Shown here piece after piece: positions 42,108 to 50,459 of a DNA stretch of 64,000 bases. Below the pieces are notes generated by a model. It did not search any database, was not told the DNA's origin, and worked only from the letters and a program-made list of their open reading frames with translations. This DNA is from JADMIH01 sp036399775. Its GTDB lineage: Bacteria > Chloroflexota > Chloroflexia > QHBQ01 > JADMIH01. The position numbers were made by a program, and so were the translations under genes. Location of the stretch: the NCBI GenBank assembly GCA_036399775.1, contig DASWMJ010000095.1, forward strand, positions 1-64,000, written 5' to 3'. The first letter of the stretch is position 1, and every line of letters begins with the position of its first letter.

Positions 42108-45100
42108 GTGGATGCTGCGTGGCTAGCTGCGGTGGGCGTGGTTCTCCTGGTCGCCGGGCTGGCTACCCTCGTCTATGACATAGCTCGCAGGCGTCGTGAC
42201 ACGCAGCCCTACCCGTTCCCCGACTCCACTACCCGCCACCTGGACGAGACCGCAATCCAGGCCCAAGCTGCGCCTGCACCATCCACCACGCATCCCCCAA
42301 AGTCGCACACCACTCAACTCTCCCCAACAGACGCAAAACTAGAGGAGCAGGTCGGCGCGGCAGCATCTCAGGCTACACTGCGACCCAGATCTGGCAGAGC
42401 ATTACGGAAACCCAGGTTGCGAACCGCCGTTGCCCTGGTAGTGCTCTTGCTCGCCTGCTTATCGGCTGCGGCTGTGGCGGCGCGCATGAACAACCAGCCT
42501 TCTGGCGAGGAATCGGTGGTAATAGGCGTAGCTGCGTTCGCGGGTGACCCGGCCAACCTGGTTCCCCCGCGCCTGAGCGATTCGGTAGCAAGGGCGGCAT
42601 CGGCAAGTACCATCCCCAGATTGGCCTTGCTGACCACCCAGGCCCAGCCCAAGACGCCCGAGGAAGCCGAAGCCGAGCGGGCGCGCATACGGGCCGATGT
42701 GCTATGGTGGGGGCAGGTAGGTCCGTCGGGGGAGATAACCGCTTCGCTCAGCCTCGGCCCTGCCTTTGGCGTGCGGCAGCAAACCTGGCAGCGTTTCACC
42801 GATGTGAACCGGGCCGCGCTCGTCTTCCCTCCGCACGGCGATGTGTACCTGCCGTCGAACCTGGGGCTTGACCCCCTGGTGCCGCTCACGCTGGCGCTCG
42901 CCCACCTGGAGAGCGGCGACTTCAGCGCGGCAGCCAGGGCAGCATCCGGGGCGCGCGCTACCCTGGATGATGGCGGCGGAACGGGGCAAATCGCGGCCTT
43001 CGTAGAAGCGGCCAGCCTGATTTCGGCTGGCGAGAACGATACCGCCCTGCAACTCTTCGCTCGGCTGGAGAGTGCGGGCGCGATGTGGCCGGAGGCGCTG
43101 ACCAACAGGGCGTTCTTACGCTTGCAAATGGGCGACTATTCAGGCGCGATAGCCGACGCCGATCGGGTGCTGTCCGACCGGGACGCAACCACCAGGGCCA
43201 TGTCGGGCGCATACCTCGCCCGTGGTAGGGCGCATATCGCGCAGGGAGAGCAAATACAGGCAGTCGCAGACCTCGACCAGTGCCTCGCGCTCGCCCCCGG
43301 CGACGTGCTCCCACGCCTGGACAGGGCAGAGGCGCTCTACAGGCAGTCTCAGCCCGACGCCGCGCTCTCGGAGTTAGAGCAGGTAGTCAGGCGCGAACCG
43401 CAAGCCGCACCAGCTTACCGGCTGATGGGCCTCGTCAGGCTGATGCTGGCGCAGCCAGACGAAGCGCAGCAAGCCCTGGCGCAGGCAGAACGACTCTACT
43501 CAGGTTGGCTCGACAGGCTAAGGACGGATGAGGCCAGGGCGCAGGTGGCAGGCGACACCGCCCAGGCGCACCTAGCCACAGAGGGTATCATCCGCCTCAA
43601 CAGGGAGCTTGCCGCCGTCTACCTCTATCAAGGCATGGCCGCAGCCGACAAAGCGCGCAAGGAGCCTGCCGAGACCTTTCTGGGAGGCGTGTGGCGCAAC
43701 CTCCGGGGTGAGCCGACCACGAACGAGCGCGCCCTGGCGAAGATGCAGGAGGCCGCCCGGCTCGACCCCAAACGTCTCGATATTCCCTTGCAAATGGCTG
43801 GTGTCTACACCAATATGGGCGACACCGCTAAAGCTGCCGAATCGCTGCAAGCTGCCCGCTCCCTCAACGCCGCCGCGCCGGAACCCTATCTTGCCCTCGC
43901 CCAGCTTCAGACTGCCCAGGGCAACCCACAGGAAGCAATCAACACCCTGAACGAATTGCTGTCCTATTCCCCCGGCTACTATCCCGCCTACCAGGAGCTA
44001 TACGATACGTACACAGGCATGGGCGATACGGAGAGCGCGACCGCTATCCTCCAACGTGGCCTGCAAGTGGCCCCCAACACCCCCGCCGACCACCTCTGGC
44101 GGGGCAAGTTCCTCAAGACGTTGGGGGCGCGCGCTGAATCGACTGCTGAGTTCAGTATGGCAGCACAGGACCCCCAACTGTGGGAGGCGCACCTGGAACT
44201 CGGCAGAGCGATGCAGGAGAGTGGGCACACGACCGAGGCCCTGGCCGAGTTCAGGCAGGTGTTGTCGGTGCAGCCCAACCACCCCGTCGCGCTCCTTGAG
44301 GCAGGCCGCTTATTGGCGAACGCCGGGGACGCCTCCGAAGCGCAAGAACTGTTCGATAGGCTGACCCGCCTTTATCCCACGAATGCCGAGGGGCACATCT
44401 CCTACCTGCAACTGCTAATCCGCATGGGCGAGATACAGCGCGCCGTTGCCGAGGGGCAGCGAGCGGTGCAGGCCGACGCCGCCCGACCAGACACCCACTT
44501 TTATCTTGCAGAGGCTTATGAGGTGCAGGGCGATTGGCCTCGTGCAGCCGAGCAGTACAAAGCCACCGTAGAACGCGACCCGACGCACTTTGAAGCGTTA
44601 ATAAGATTAGCCCGGTCACTCTTCAACGACGACAGGTACCTCGACTCTATGCAAGCAAGCCAATCCGCAATCAATCTGCGCGATACCGACCCCCAACCTT
44701 ACAGGTGGAAGGCCGAGGCACAGCTAGCCCTGGGCGACTCGAACGGCGCGCTGGCCTCCCTGCGAACCGCGCTTGAGCTATCGCCCAACTACGCTGACGC
44801 TCTAGCCCTGGCGTCGCGGGCCTATACGATGCAGGGCAATCTTCCGGTAGCCGTTGACTACGCAGGCCGCGCCACCCAGGGCGAGCATGACAACCCTGCC
44901 GGTGCGCTCTCTTTGGGGGAGACTTACCTTATCGCCGGGAGGTACCAAGAAGCTCTGCAAGCTTTTGGCGCGGCCCTCCAAACCTCTCCCACGTCGGCCA
45001 GGGCATTGATCGGGCAGGGGCGCACACACAACGCGATGAACGACCAGCAGGCCGCACTCAAACTGTACGCGGACGCGCTTGAGGTGGGCGGCGCGGCAGG

Positions 45101-45551
45101 TGAGGCGCACCTGTACGCGGGGCACGCATACTCAGAGCGCGGGCAGTGGAACGAGGCGCTTAGAGAGTACAGGAGCGCGGTACAGGTTAGGCCGCAGTGG
45201 CCCGTTGCGTTATACTACCTGGGGAAGACCTATACCCAGCGCCGCGACCTGCAAAACGCCCAGGCCGCGTTTGCCAGGGCCACGCAATTCTCGCCCAATT
45301 TCGTTGAAGCCTGGTTCGGCCTCGGTATCACCCACCGAGAGAGCAAGCACGGCAAAGAGGCTATTGATGCACTCTCCCATGCGGTCCAACTAAACTCCGG
45401 CTATGCCGACGCCTGGCTCTACCTGGGCCTGACCCACGAGGAGATGGGCGACAGGGCAGCCGCGATGCACTCGTTCGCGCAAGCCCGCGATACCGCCCAC
45501 GACCCCAATATCAAAGAGCAGGCGGAGAAGGGCATTGTCAGGGTGAGATAG
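42108..45551 (+). CDS. Large membrane-anchored TPR protein
   Basis: A 1147-residue protein. GTG at 42108 follows AGGAG at good spacing. Two hydrophobic segments lie near residues 5-22 (WLAAVGVVLLVAGLATLVY) and 105-124 (TAVALVVLLLACLSAAAVAA), separated by a Pro/Thr-rich part. A globular domain of about 150 residues follows and then some 20 TPR-like units of 34 residues to the end, for example YPTNAEGHISYLQLLIRMGE and GEAHLYAGHAYSERGQWNEA. Such proteins scaffold envelope complexes; no enzyme domain is seen. It follows rarA and precedes a GT39-type glycosyltransferase. Confidence 0.85.
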   Translation: MDAAWLAAVGVVLLVAGLATLVYDIARRRRDTQPYPFPDSTTRHLDETAIQAQAAPAPSTTHPPKSHTTQLSPTDAKLEEQVGAAASQATLRPRSGRALRKPRLRTAVALVVLLLACLSAAAVAARMNNQPSGEESVVIGVAAFAGDPANLVPPRLSDSVARAASASTIPRLALLTTQAQPKTPEEAEAERARIRADVLWWGQVGPSGEITASLSLGPAFGVRQQTWQRFTDVNRAALVFPPHGDVYLPSNLGLDPLVPLTLALAHLESGDFSAAARAASGARATLDDGGGTGQIAAFVEAASLISAGENDTALQLFARLESAGAMWPEALTNRAFLRLQMGDYSGAIADADRVLSDRDATTRAMSGAYLARGRAHIAQGEQIQAVADLDQCLALAPGDVLPRLDRAEALYRQSQPDAALSELEQVVRREPQAAPAYRLMGLVRLMLAQPDEAQQALAQAERLYSGWLDRLRTDEARAQVAGDTAQAHLATEGIIRLNRELAAVYLYQGMAAADKARKEPAETFLGGVWRNLRGEPTTNERALAKMQEAARLDPKRLDIPLQMAGVYTNMGDTAKAAESLQAARSLNAAAPEPYLALAQLQTAQGNPQEAINTLNELLSYSPGYYPAYQELYDTYTGMGDTESATAILQRGLQVAPNTPADHLWRGKFLKTLGARAESTAEFSMAAQDPQLWEAHLELGRAMQESGHTTEALAEFRQVLSVQPNHPVALLEAGRLLANAGDASEAQELFDRLTRLYPTNAEGHISYLQLLIRMGEIQRAVAEGQRAVQADAARPDTHFYLAEAYEVQGDWPRAAEQYKATVERDPTHFEALIRLARSLFNDDRYLDSMQASQSAINLRDTDPQPYRWKAEAQLALGDSNGALASLRTALELSPNYADALALASRAYTMQGNLPVAVDYAGRATQGEHDNPAGALSLGETYLIAGRYQEALQAFGAALQTSPTSARALIGQGRTHNAMNDQQAALKLYADALEVGGAAGEAHLYAGHAYSERGQWNEALREYRSAVQVRPQWPVALYYLGKTYTQRRDLQNAQAAFARATQFSPNFVEAWFGLGITHRESKHGKEAIDALSHAVQLNSGYADAWLYLGLTHEEMGDRAAAMHSFAQARDTAHDPNIKEQAEKGIVRVR

Positions 45552-45643
45552 CGCCTGCGCAATCCTAATTCATGCTAATCATTCAATTGCTATATGTAGG
45601 CGCTACGATGCTTCCATTCACCCGAACTAATAGTTCTCCGGTT

Positions 45644-45772
45644 GGCATTGCCCGGCGACTAAAGTCGCGGGCAACAACAACAAAGTCGCCCTACGGCGAC
45701 TACTCTCATGGCATAGTCCGCGAAGGCGGACTTCGTAACCGTTGCCCGCGACTTCAGTCGCCGGGCAATGCC
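45644..45772. repeat. Inverted repeat with CCGGCGACT arms
   Basis: 32-base arms (45644-45675 and 45741-45772) are inverted with few mismatches. The spacer carries two smaller palindromes (GTCGCCCTACGGCGAC and GTCCGCGAAGGCGGAC). It can fold as a three-way hairpin and looks like a dispersed intergenic element. Confidence 0.75.
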
Positions 45773-45803
45773 GGCCCAGGCGAACTAGTTGGACAACGGC
45801 GGG

Positions 45804-47930
45804 ATGTCTAGCCTCACCCTGACCCGGCAGCCCGCCCCGCCCGCCGAATTGGAAGACGCGCCGCCTATCGCCCGCAGAGCTACCCGCCTCATAGACGCTG
45901 CGGTAATCACGCTCTCCTGCGCCATCTTCCTGGCTATCTGTCTCTACCAACTGGAACTGCCCGGCCTTTACACTGACGAAGCATTCGATGTAATCCCTGC
46001 GATGCAGATTGTGTTGGGCCACCCCGTCGAATTACTGCGCGGCGCGAGCCTGGACATCCTGGGCGTGAAATTGCCTCTTATGTCAAGTAGCGACTACCAG
46101 GGCATCACCAGCACCTACCTTGCCATACCATTCTTTGCGGTAGGGGGCGTAAACGTCATTTCTCTGCGGCTGATGACCGTGCTGGTGGGCGTGGTTGCCC
46201 TCATACTGGCGTTCTTCCTTGCCCGTAGCTGGTTCGGCACGAGTGAGGCGAGACTTACAGTGCTGCTGCTCGCCGTATCGCCCGCGTGGGTATTCTGGAG
46301 TCGGCTGGGCGTGTACGTCGTCTCGGAAGTCGTGCCTATTGCCACGGGCGCGCTGCTGGCTTTCACCACCTGGGTGCGGCACAGACCCCTCGGCAGCCGC
46401 AACGCGCCACTCTATGTCGGTTTCTTCCTGCTTGGCCTCGGCCTCACAACCAAGCTCCTCTTCCTCTGGTTCATCGTTGCTGTAGCGCTCTGCGCCCTCA
46501 TCCTCTGGGGTCGCCGGTTATGGGACACCCGCAGGGTATGGAGCCGCCAAATGGGGCGATGGGCGCGTATCGGCGCGTTCGCGGCCATCGCGTTCTGCGT
46601 AGGCGCTTTCCCGTTTCTGCTCTACAACTTGGAGACCAGGGGCACCATACAACTCATCCGGTCTACTCTTTCAAGGCCCGGGGAGACCTCTCACGGTGTA
46701 GACAATGCTGCCTTCGTGCGTAATCTCTGGACGGAGGCCGACGCCTTCAAAGTGCTATTGGATGGCGGCTACTTCTGGTTCCAGGGCGAGTTACGCATCT
46801 ACGCCAACGCTCTAACGCCCACCTTCTTTGCCATATCTGCCATCGGCCTCGTGGCGTTCGTGCTCGCTTCCCACGCGAGAAGGTCCCTGCAACTTCCAGG
46901 CATAGCAGCCTGGGGGATCGTTATTCTCACGCTCGCGTGCGCCTCCGCGTTCCTTCTGGCAGCGGGCATACTCGGCGGTTCGGGGATGATGCTCTTGACC
47001 CTGCTGCTCATTATCGCAGGCACGACGCTCGTCACTTTCGGGGCCATCAGAAAACCGGAGAGCGTTTCTGTCTTAGGCTGGATGCTCCTCGCTGTCACCA
47101 CCTTATCCGGCGCGCTATGGTGGTTCGGCGGCGCGGGCAGGCCCGAAGGCGTTGCCCCTAGCGCTTTGCTCGGCCTATGGCCCATAGACGCCGCGGGTAT
47201 CCTCTTCTGGGCCTCCGGGGTGGGTCTCACCCTTACGCTGGCCCTCGACCCGCACCCTGCTCGCCATCAGCGCGCCATTACCTCGGCCCTGGCGCTCATT
47301 GGCCTGATAGTTGCCCAGAGCACGGTCACTATCTCCGGGCTGTGGAGCACGCATCTCCTGGTGCTGCTGCCCCTGCCACAGTTGGTGATAGCTGCATTCG
47401 CGGTGGCTCTCGGCAGGCGCGCCACAGGGTGGCTCTCAGGTAGAGCACGTAGGCCCTTGCTCATAGCACTCCGCGTATTACCGGCTGTGGTGATAGTGGG
47501 GAGCATCCTGTCACTCGACTTGCTCGTGGACTACTCTTATCACCGAGATCTGGCGAAGACCGGCGGCGGCTCCACTTTCTCCGACGCTATTTATTCCCTA
47601 ACCGATTACCTTGAGGCACGCGACGACAAAGTAGTGGCTATGGACTGGGGCTTCAGGCGGCCCGTACAGTTCCTCAGCCACGAGCGCGTGGACCCCATCG
47701 AAGCCTACGGCCTTGACCCGGCCCCCACCCCGCGCTTTTACGAGACGTTACGCGAGTTCCTGCGCGACCCCAACACCCTCTACCTCTTCCACATCCGCGA
47801 AGGCACCGCATACCCGCGCCATGACGCCTTCCTTGCAGAAGCCAAAGCCGCAGGAAAAACGGTCGTCCTGGAGCGTACTTTCTATCACAGGAACGGCCTG
47901 CCCGTCTACGAAGTCTATTCAGTCAAGTGA
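45804..47930 (+). CDS. Membrane glycosyltransferase, GT39/ArnT-like
   Basis: A 708-residue integral membrane protein with about 12-13 hydrophobic segments. Early sequence LPGLYTDEAFDVIPA has the acidic pair of the first outer loop that is catalytic in PMT/ArnT/GT39-type enzymes using polyprenyl-phosphate sugars. ATG at 45804 is preferred to TTG 45789; neither has a strong site. The C-terminal soluble part (about 590-708, FRRPVQFLSHERVDPIEAYG) lies outside the membrane. It probably glycosylates an envelope lipid or protein. A hairpin repeat separates it from the TPR gene. Confidence 0.82.
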   Translation: MSSLTLTRQPAPPAELEDAPPIARRATRLIDAAVITLSCAIFLAICLYQLELPGLYTDEAFDVIPAMQIVLGHPVELLRGASLDILGVKLPLMSSSDYQGITSTYLAIPFFAVGGVNVISLRLMTVLVGVVALILAFFLARSWFGTSEARLTVLLLAVSPAWVFWSRLGVYVVSEVVPIATGALLAFTTWVRHRPLGSRNAPLYVGFFLLGLGLTTKLLFLWFIVAVALCALILWGRRLWDTRRVWSRQMGRWARIGAFAAIAFCVGAFPFLLYNLETRGTIQLIRSTLSRPGETSHGVDNAAFVRNLWTEADAFKVLLDGGYFWFQGELRIYANALTPTFFAISAIGLVAFVLASHARRSLQLPGIAAWGIVILTLACASAFLLAAGILGGSGMMLLTLLLIIAGTTLVTFGAIRKPESVSVLGWMLLAVTTLSGALWWFGGAGRPEGVAPSALLGLWPIDAAGILFWASGVGLTLTLALDPHPARHQRAITSALALIGLIVAQSTVTISGLWSTHLLVLLPLPQLVIAAFAVALGRRATGWLSGRARRPLLIALRVLPAVVIVGSILSLDLLVDYSYHRDLAKTGGGSTFSDAIYSLTDYLEARDDKVVAMDWGFRRPVQFLSHERVDPIEAYGLDPAPTPRFYETLREFLRDPNTLYLFHIREGTAYPRHDAFLAEAKAAGKTVVLERTFYHRNGLPVYEVYSVK

Positions 47931-47937
47931 GTGGAGA

Positions 47938-48076
47938 CTACGCTAACCGCAAAGACGCAAAGGAACACGAAGTTCGCAAAGAACATTATTGTTTGTCAGG
48001 TACGGGCTTATCTCAACTTCTAAGCAACAAACCATAGAACCTTTGCGAACTTTGCGTTTCTTTGCGGTTAGCGTAG
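47938..48076. repeat. Imperfect inverted repeat of the CGCAAAGACGCAAAG family
   Basis: The left arm (47938-47984) contains CTAACCGCAAAGACGCAAAG, and the right arm (48037-48076) is its imperfect reverse complement ending CGGTTAGCGTAG. Related motifs occur at 8513-8535 and 16382-16413. Confidence 0.7.
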
Positions 48077-48132
48077 ATGCTAGCCTGGCACGATGCGACT
48101 AGAGGCGGGCGCAAAACTACCCCAAAAGGCTA

Positions 48133-48161
48133 TTGACGATATGGGGCGGATGTGATAATGT
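48133..48161 (+). promoter_or_regulatory. Putative infC promoter
   Basis: TTGACG (48133-48138) and TAATGT (48156-48161) are 17 bases apart, about 50 bases before the infC start. Confidence 0.4.
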
Positions 48162-48208
48162 TATCTCATACCCCTGGTTTATTGACCTGAACACAAAGGA
48201 GAAAAGAT

Positions 48209-48907
48209 ATCAGTAGAGATTTTCGTATAAACGAACGCATCAGAGCGCGTGAAATCCGCCTCGTAGGTGAAGGTGGAGAGAACACATTGATGTTTACCCG
48301 CGACGCTATAGCATTGGCGAGGCAGCGCGGGCTAGACCTGGTTGAGATTGCCCCCAACGAAATGCCCCCGGTCTGCAAGATGATGGACTACGGCAAGTTC
48401 AGGTACGAGCAGACCAAGAAAGACCGCGACTCCCGCAAAAGCCAGAAGCAAGTCGTCATCAAAGAAGTCCGCTTCAGCCCCAAGATTGACGACCATGACG
48501 TGCAGACCAAAGCCAAGATGGTCAGGCGGTTCCTGGACGAAGGGAACAAAGTCAAGCTGACGGTAAAGTTCAAAGGGCGAGAATTAGCCCACCCCAATCT
48601 GGGCAGAGACGTGCTTGAGCAGGTAAGACTCATGCTCGGAGATAACCTGGTCGTAGAAGCGCCCCCCAAGATGGAAGGCAAGAACATGACCATGATAGTC
48701 TCCCTCAAGCCTCCAAAGGGCGGTGTAAAGCCACCTCGCCCGGCAGCCGACGCCCAGGCTGCGAGCACAGGCGAACCCAGGACGGTCGTTCCGCCCCCAT
48801 CCCCGGCAAATGGAAATGGCAATGGGCAGGCTACCCCGGACGCCGCACCAGTTACCGTCCCGCAGGAGGCGGTGGCAGTCGCAAGCGGCACAGGCCCGCC
48901 GGAATAA
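48209..48907 (+). CDS. infC: Translation initiation factor IF-3 with AUC start
   Basis: IF-3 keeps ribosomal subunits apart and checks the start codon. The family N-terminus SRDFRINERIRAREIRLVGE runs in frame from ATC at 48209, preceded by AAAGGAG seven bases upstream; an in-frame TGA at 48188 excludes other starts. An ATG at 48287 would remove the first 26 residues of the N-domain. AUU/AUC starts in infC are known to support autoregulation by IF-3. The protein (232 aa) has N-domain, linker (YEQTKKDRDSRKSQKQVVIK), C-domain, and an unusual C-terminal tail of about 60 Pro/Ala-rich residues. The usual downstream rpmI-rplT pair is absent here. Confidence 0.92.
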   Translation: MSRDFRINERIRAREIRLVGEGGENTLMFTRDAIALARQRGLDLVEIAPNEMPPVCKMMDYGKFRYEQTKKDRDSRKSQKQVVIKEVRFSPKIDDHDVQTKAKMVRRFLDEGNKVKLTVKFKGRELAHPNLGRDVLEQVRLMLGDNLVVEAPPKMEGKNMTMIVSLKPPKGGVKPPRPAADAQAASTGEPRTVVPPPSPANGNGNGQATPDAAPVTVPQEAVAVASGTGPPE

Positions 48908-48988
48908 CCCCAACTTACTTATTTGTAATCTCAACATCAGTCACCTCGGATTTTAAGATTTACGCTTGTCCAAGCGTAATACCGTAAG

Positions 48989-49141
48989 TTCAACCAAATG
49001 AAAAAAGCAGAAACCAGGCGGCGCCGTCTAGTTTCTGCTTTTTTCATTTGGTTGAACTTCCCTCCCGCGTGCGGGGAGTGGTTGCGGAGGGGAGCACGAG
49101 TTCTTATGTGCATGAGTCACCCCCAATAAAAATTCGGGATG
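48989..49141. repeat. Composite repeat with terminator-like stem, second copy
   Basis: A long stem (48989-49022 with 49023-49056, two mismatches) containing AAATGAAAAAAGCAGAAAC and its complement is followed by the GCGTGCGGGGAG, ACGAGTTCTT and AAAATTCGGGATG motifs, in the same order as at 40535-40676. It likely terminates infC. 49142-49278 shows no other feature. Confidence 0.75.
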
Positions 49142-49278
49142 ACGCACGCTTTTTTGCATCCCCTACTAACGCCCTACGAAAATTAGTGCTAATGGCTCAT
49201 GCTTTTGCGGTCGTTCTAGGTTATAGTTAAAACAATGAGAAAGGGTCACGTTCTTAACTTAATGAGAGGAGAAAAGCG

Positions 49279-49398
49279 ATGGAAATTCTACTACTCGGTA
49301 TAGCATTATTCGCGTTCGACATACTAGCTCTCCGCTTCGGGACCGATAGCCGCTATGGGCCGGAACGCGACCCAAAGACCCTGGGTATCAAGCGGTAG
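49279..49398 (+). CDS. 39-residue small membrane protein
   Basis: MEILLLGIALFAFDILALRF begins a 39-residue peptide ending in GIKR, with GAGAGGAG seven bases upstream of the ATG. One hydrophobic helix (residues 3-19) is followed by a charged tail (GTDSRYGPERDPKTLG). It is too short for routine gene calling. The small protein at 49596 has a similar hydrophobic-LDI pattern. Function unknown; small single-helix proteins often regulate membrane complexes. Confidence 0.6.
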   Translation: MEILLLGIALFAFDILALRFGTDSRYGPERDPKTLGIKR

Positions 49399-49595
49399 CA
49401 ACCTTTGTAGCTCAATTGCGTTAACTTATATAGAGAGCTAAGTCGGGCCGGGTCCTAAGGTCCATATGATTATCCGCCGAAGGTCCCATCGAAGATAACC
49501 CACAATGCTCATCCATAATGCCTTAGACCTTGCTAAACTAGACACATAGTAAAGAACATACTCAGAACGGTACGTAACGGCGAAAGGAGGTCGAA

Positions 49596-49676
49596 ATGCC
49601 TGGACCGGCGCTAGTACTGATCGAACTCGTCGCGCTTGACATCTTTTCGGCCTCCAGTCGCCACAAAACAAAGTAA
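49596..49676 (+). CDS. 26-residue small hydrophobic protein
   Basis: A 26-residue frame (MPGPALVLIELVALDIFSAS, then SRHKTK) with a near-perfect AAAGGAGGT ribosome site six bases before the ATG. Like the protein at 49279 it is a hydrophobic helix ending in a D-I segment and a basic tail. The strong ribosome site and the terminator 26 bases after the stop argue that it is expressed. It might be a leader peptide or a membrane micro-protein. Bases 49399-49595 show no gene. Confidence 0.5.
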   Translation: MPGPALVLIELVALDIFSASSRHKTK

Positions 49677-49702
49677 GCAAGCGATCGCAGGCAATAATGG
49701 TA

Positions 49703-49728
49703 AGGGAGTCCCCATGTAGGGACTCCCT
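49703..49728 (+). terminator. Terminator-like hairpin
   Basis: AGGGAGTCCC (49703-49712) pairs with 49719-49728 over a 6-base loop, just after the 26-residue gene. No long U-run. Confidence 0.6.
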
Positions 49729-49750
49729 CGCTGTATTGGGAGATACTTTT

Positions 49751-49793
49751 ATCAAGAAGCATGTGGGGAATGTAAGCCCATGTGCTTCTTGAT
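49751..49793. terminator. Hairpin between small genes and DUF4242 gene
   Basis: ATCAAGAAGCATGTGGG (from 49751) is largely complementary to the segment ending at 49793. It stands between two other hairpins. Confidence 0.5.
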
Positions 49794-49807
49794 TGGGGCG
49801 TGGTCAC

Positions 49808-49853
49808 AAATGAAAAGCCGCACTGAGGCAACCCTTTGTGCGGCTTTTCATTT
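49808..49853. terminator. Bidirectional terminator hairpin
   Basis: A perfect 16-bp stem AAATGAAAAGCCGCAC (49808-49823 with 49838-49853) with T-run on the right arm and a 14-base loop. Bases 49854-50085 contain no supported gene. Confidence 0.7.
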
Positions 49854-50085
49854 ATGTTCCCATCATGATTCCAGTTGTTTGCACTGGTGGTGTAAAATTT
49901 CTGTAAGCTCGTTTAGTTGGCGGTAAGCCACTCAGAGTAGAGCGATACTCAGACGCCGCAATCACCGCTACCGAACAGGCCAGGCATCCCTTCAGGCTCT
50001 GCCTACCCGGCGACGAGGGGAGACGAAGGGTAATTGCTGTAACAGTGCCATCTAATCCGAGCAATCACTTCAGGAGGTGAATCTT

Positions 50086-50334
50086 ATGCCACTGTATATG
50101 GATGTTCATAATCTTCCGGGAGCGACGGCGGAGGCTGTCGCCGAGGCCCATATGAAGGATCTCGCTGAGCAAGGAAAGCACGATGTGAAATACCTTCGCT
50201 ACTGGGTGGATGAGGAAAAAGGTAAGGTCTTCTGCCTTGTCGAAGCCCCAGATGCGGAGGCGGCCAACACCGTGCATCGAGAGGCTCATGGCCTGGTCGC
50301 TGACGAGATCTTCGAGGTCACTGAAGGCTCTTAG
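50086..50334 (+). CDS. DUF4242 small protein (SCO4226 nickel-binding type)
   Basis: An 82-residue ferredoxin-like-fold protein. Sequence MPLYMDVHNLPGATAEAVAE and KYLRYWVDEEKGKVFCLVEA fit DUF4242, whose Streptomyces member binds nickel. His7 and the His of EAHMKDL could ligate metal. ATG at 50086 is preferred to GTG 50077 because AGGAGGTG is placed at good distance. It is followed after 125 bases by a sulfite-oxidase-like gene. Confidence 0.88.
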   Translation: MPLYMDVHNLPGATAEAVAEAHMKDLAEQGKHDVKYLRYWVDEEKGKVFCLVEAPDAEAANTVHREAHGLVADEIFEVTEGS

Positions 50335-50459
50335 CGCCCTGTAGCGACGTGGCGCTTGTCCTCGCCGGATGGCAAGCGCCGCGCTCAACAAGCTTCCGTT
50401 CAGGTGCCGTTCAAGGCACGAGACAAGTGTCTCAAACATGCGCCCAAAGGAGTGACGAT

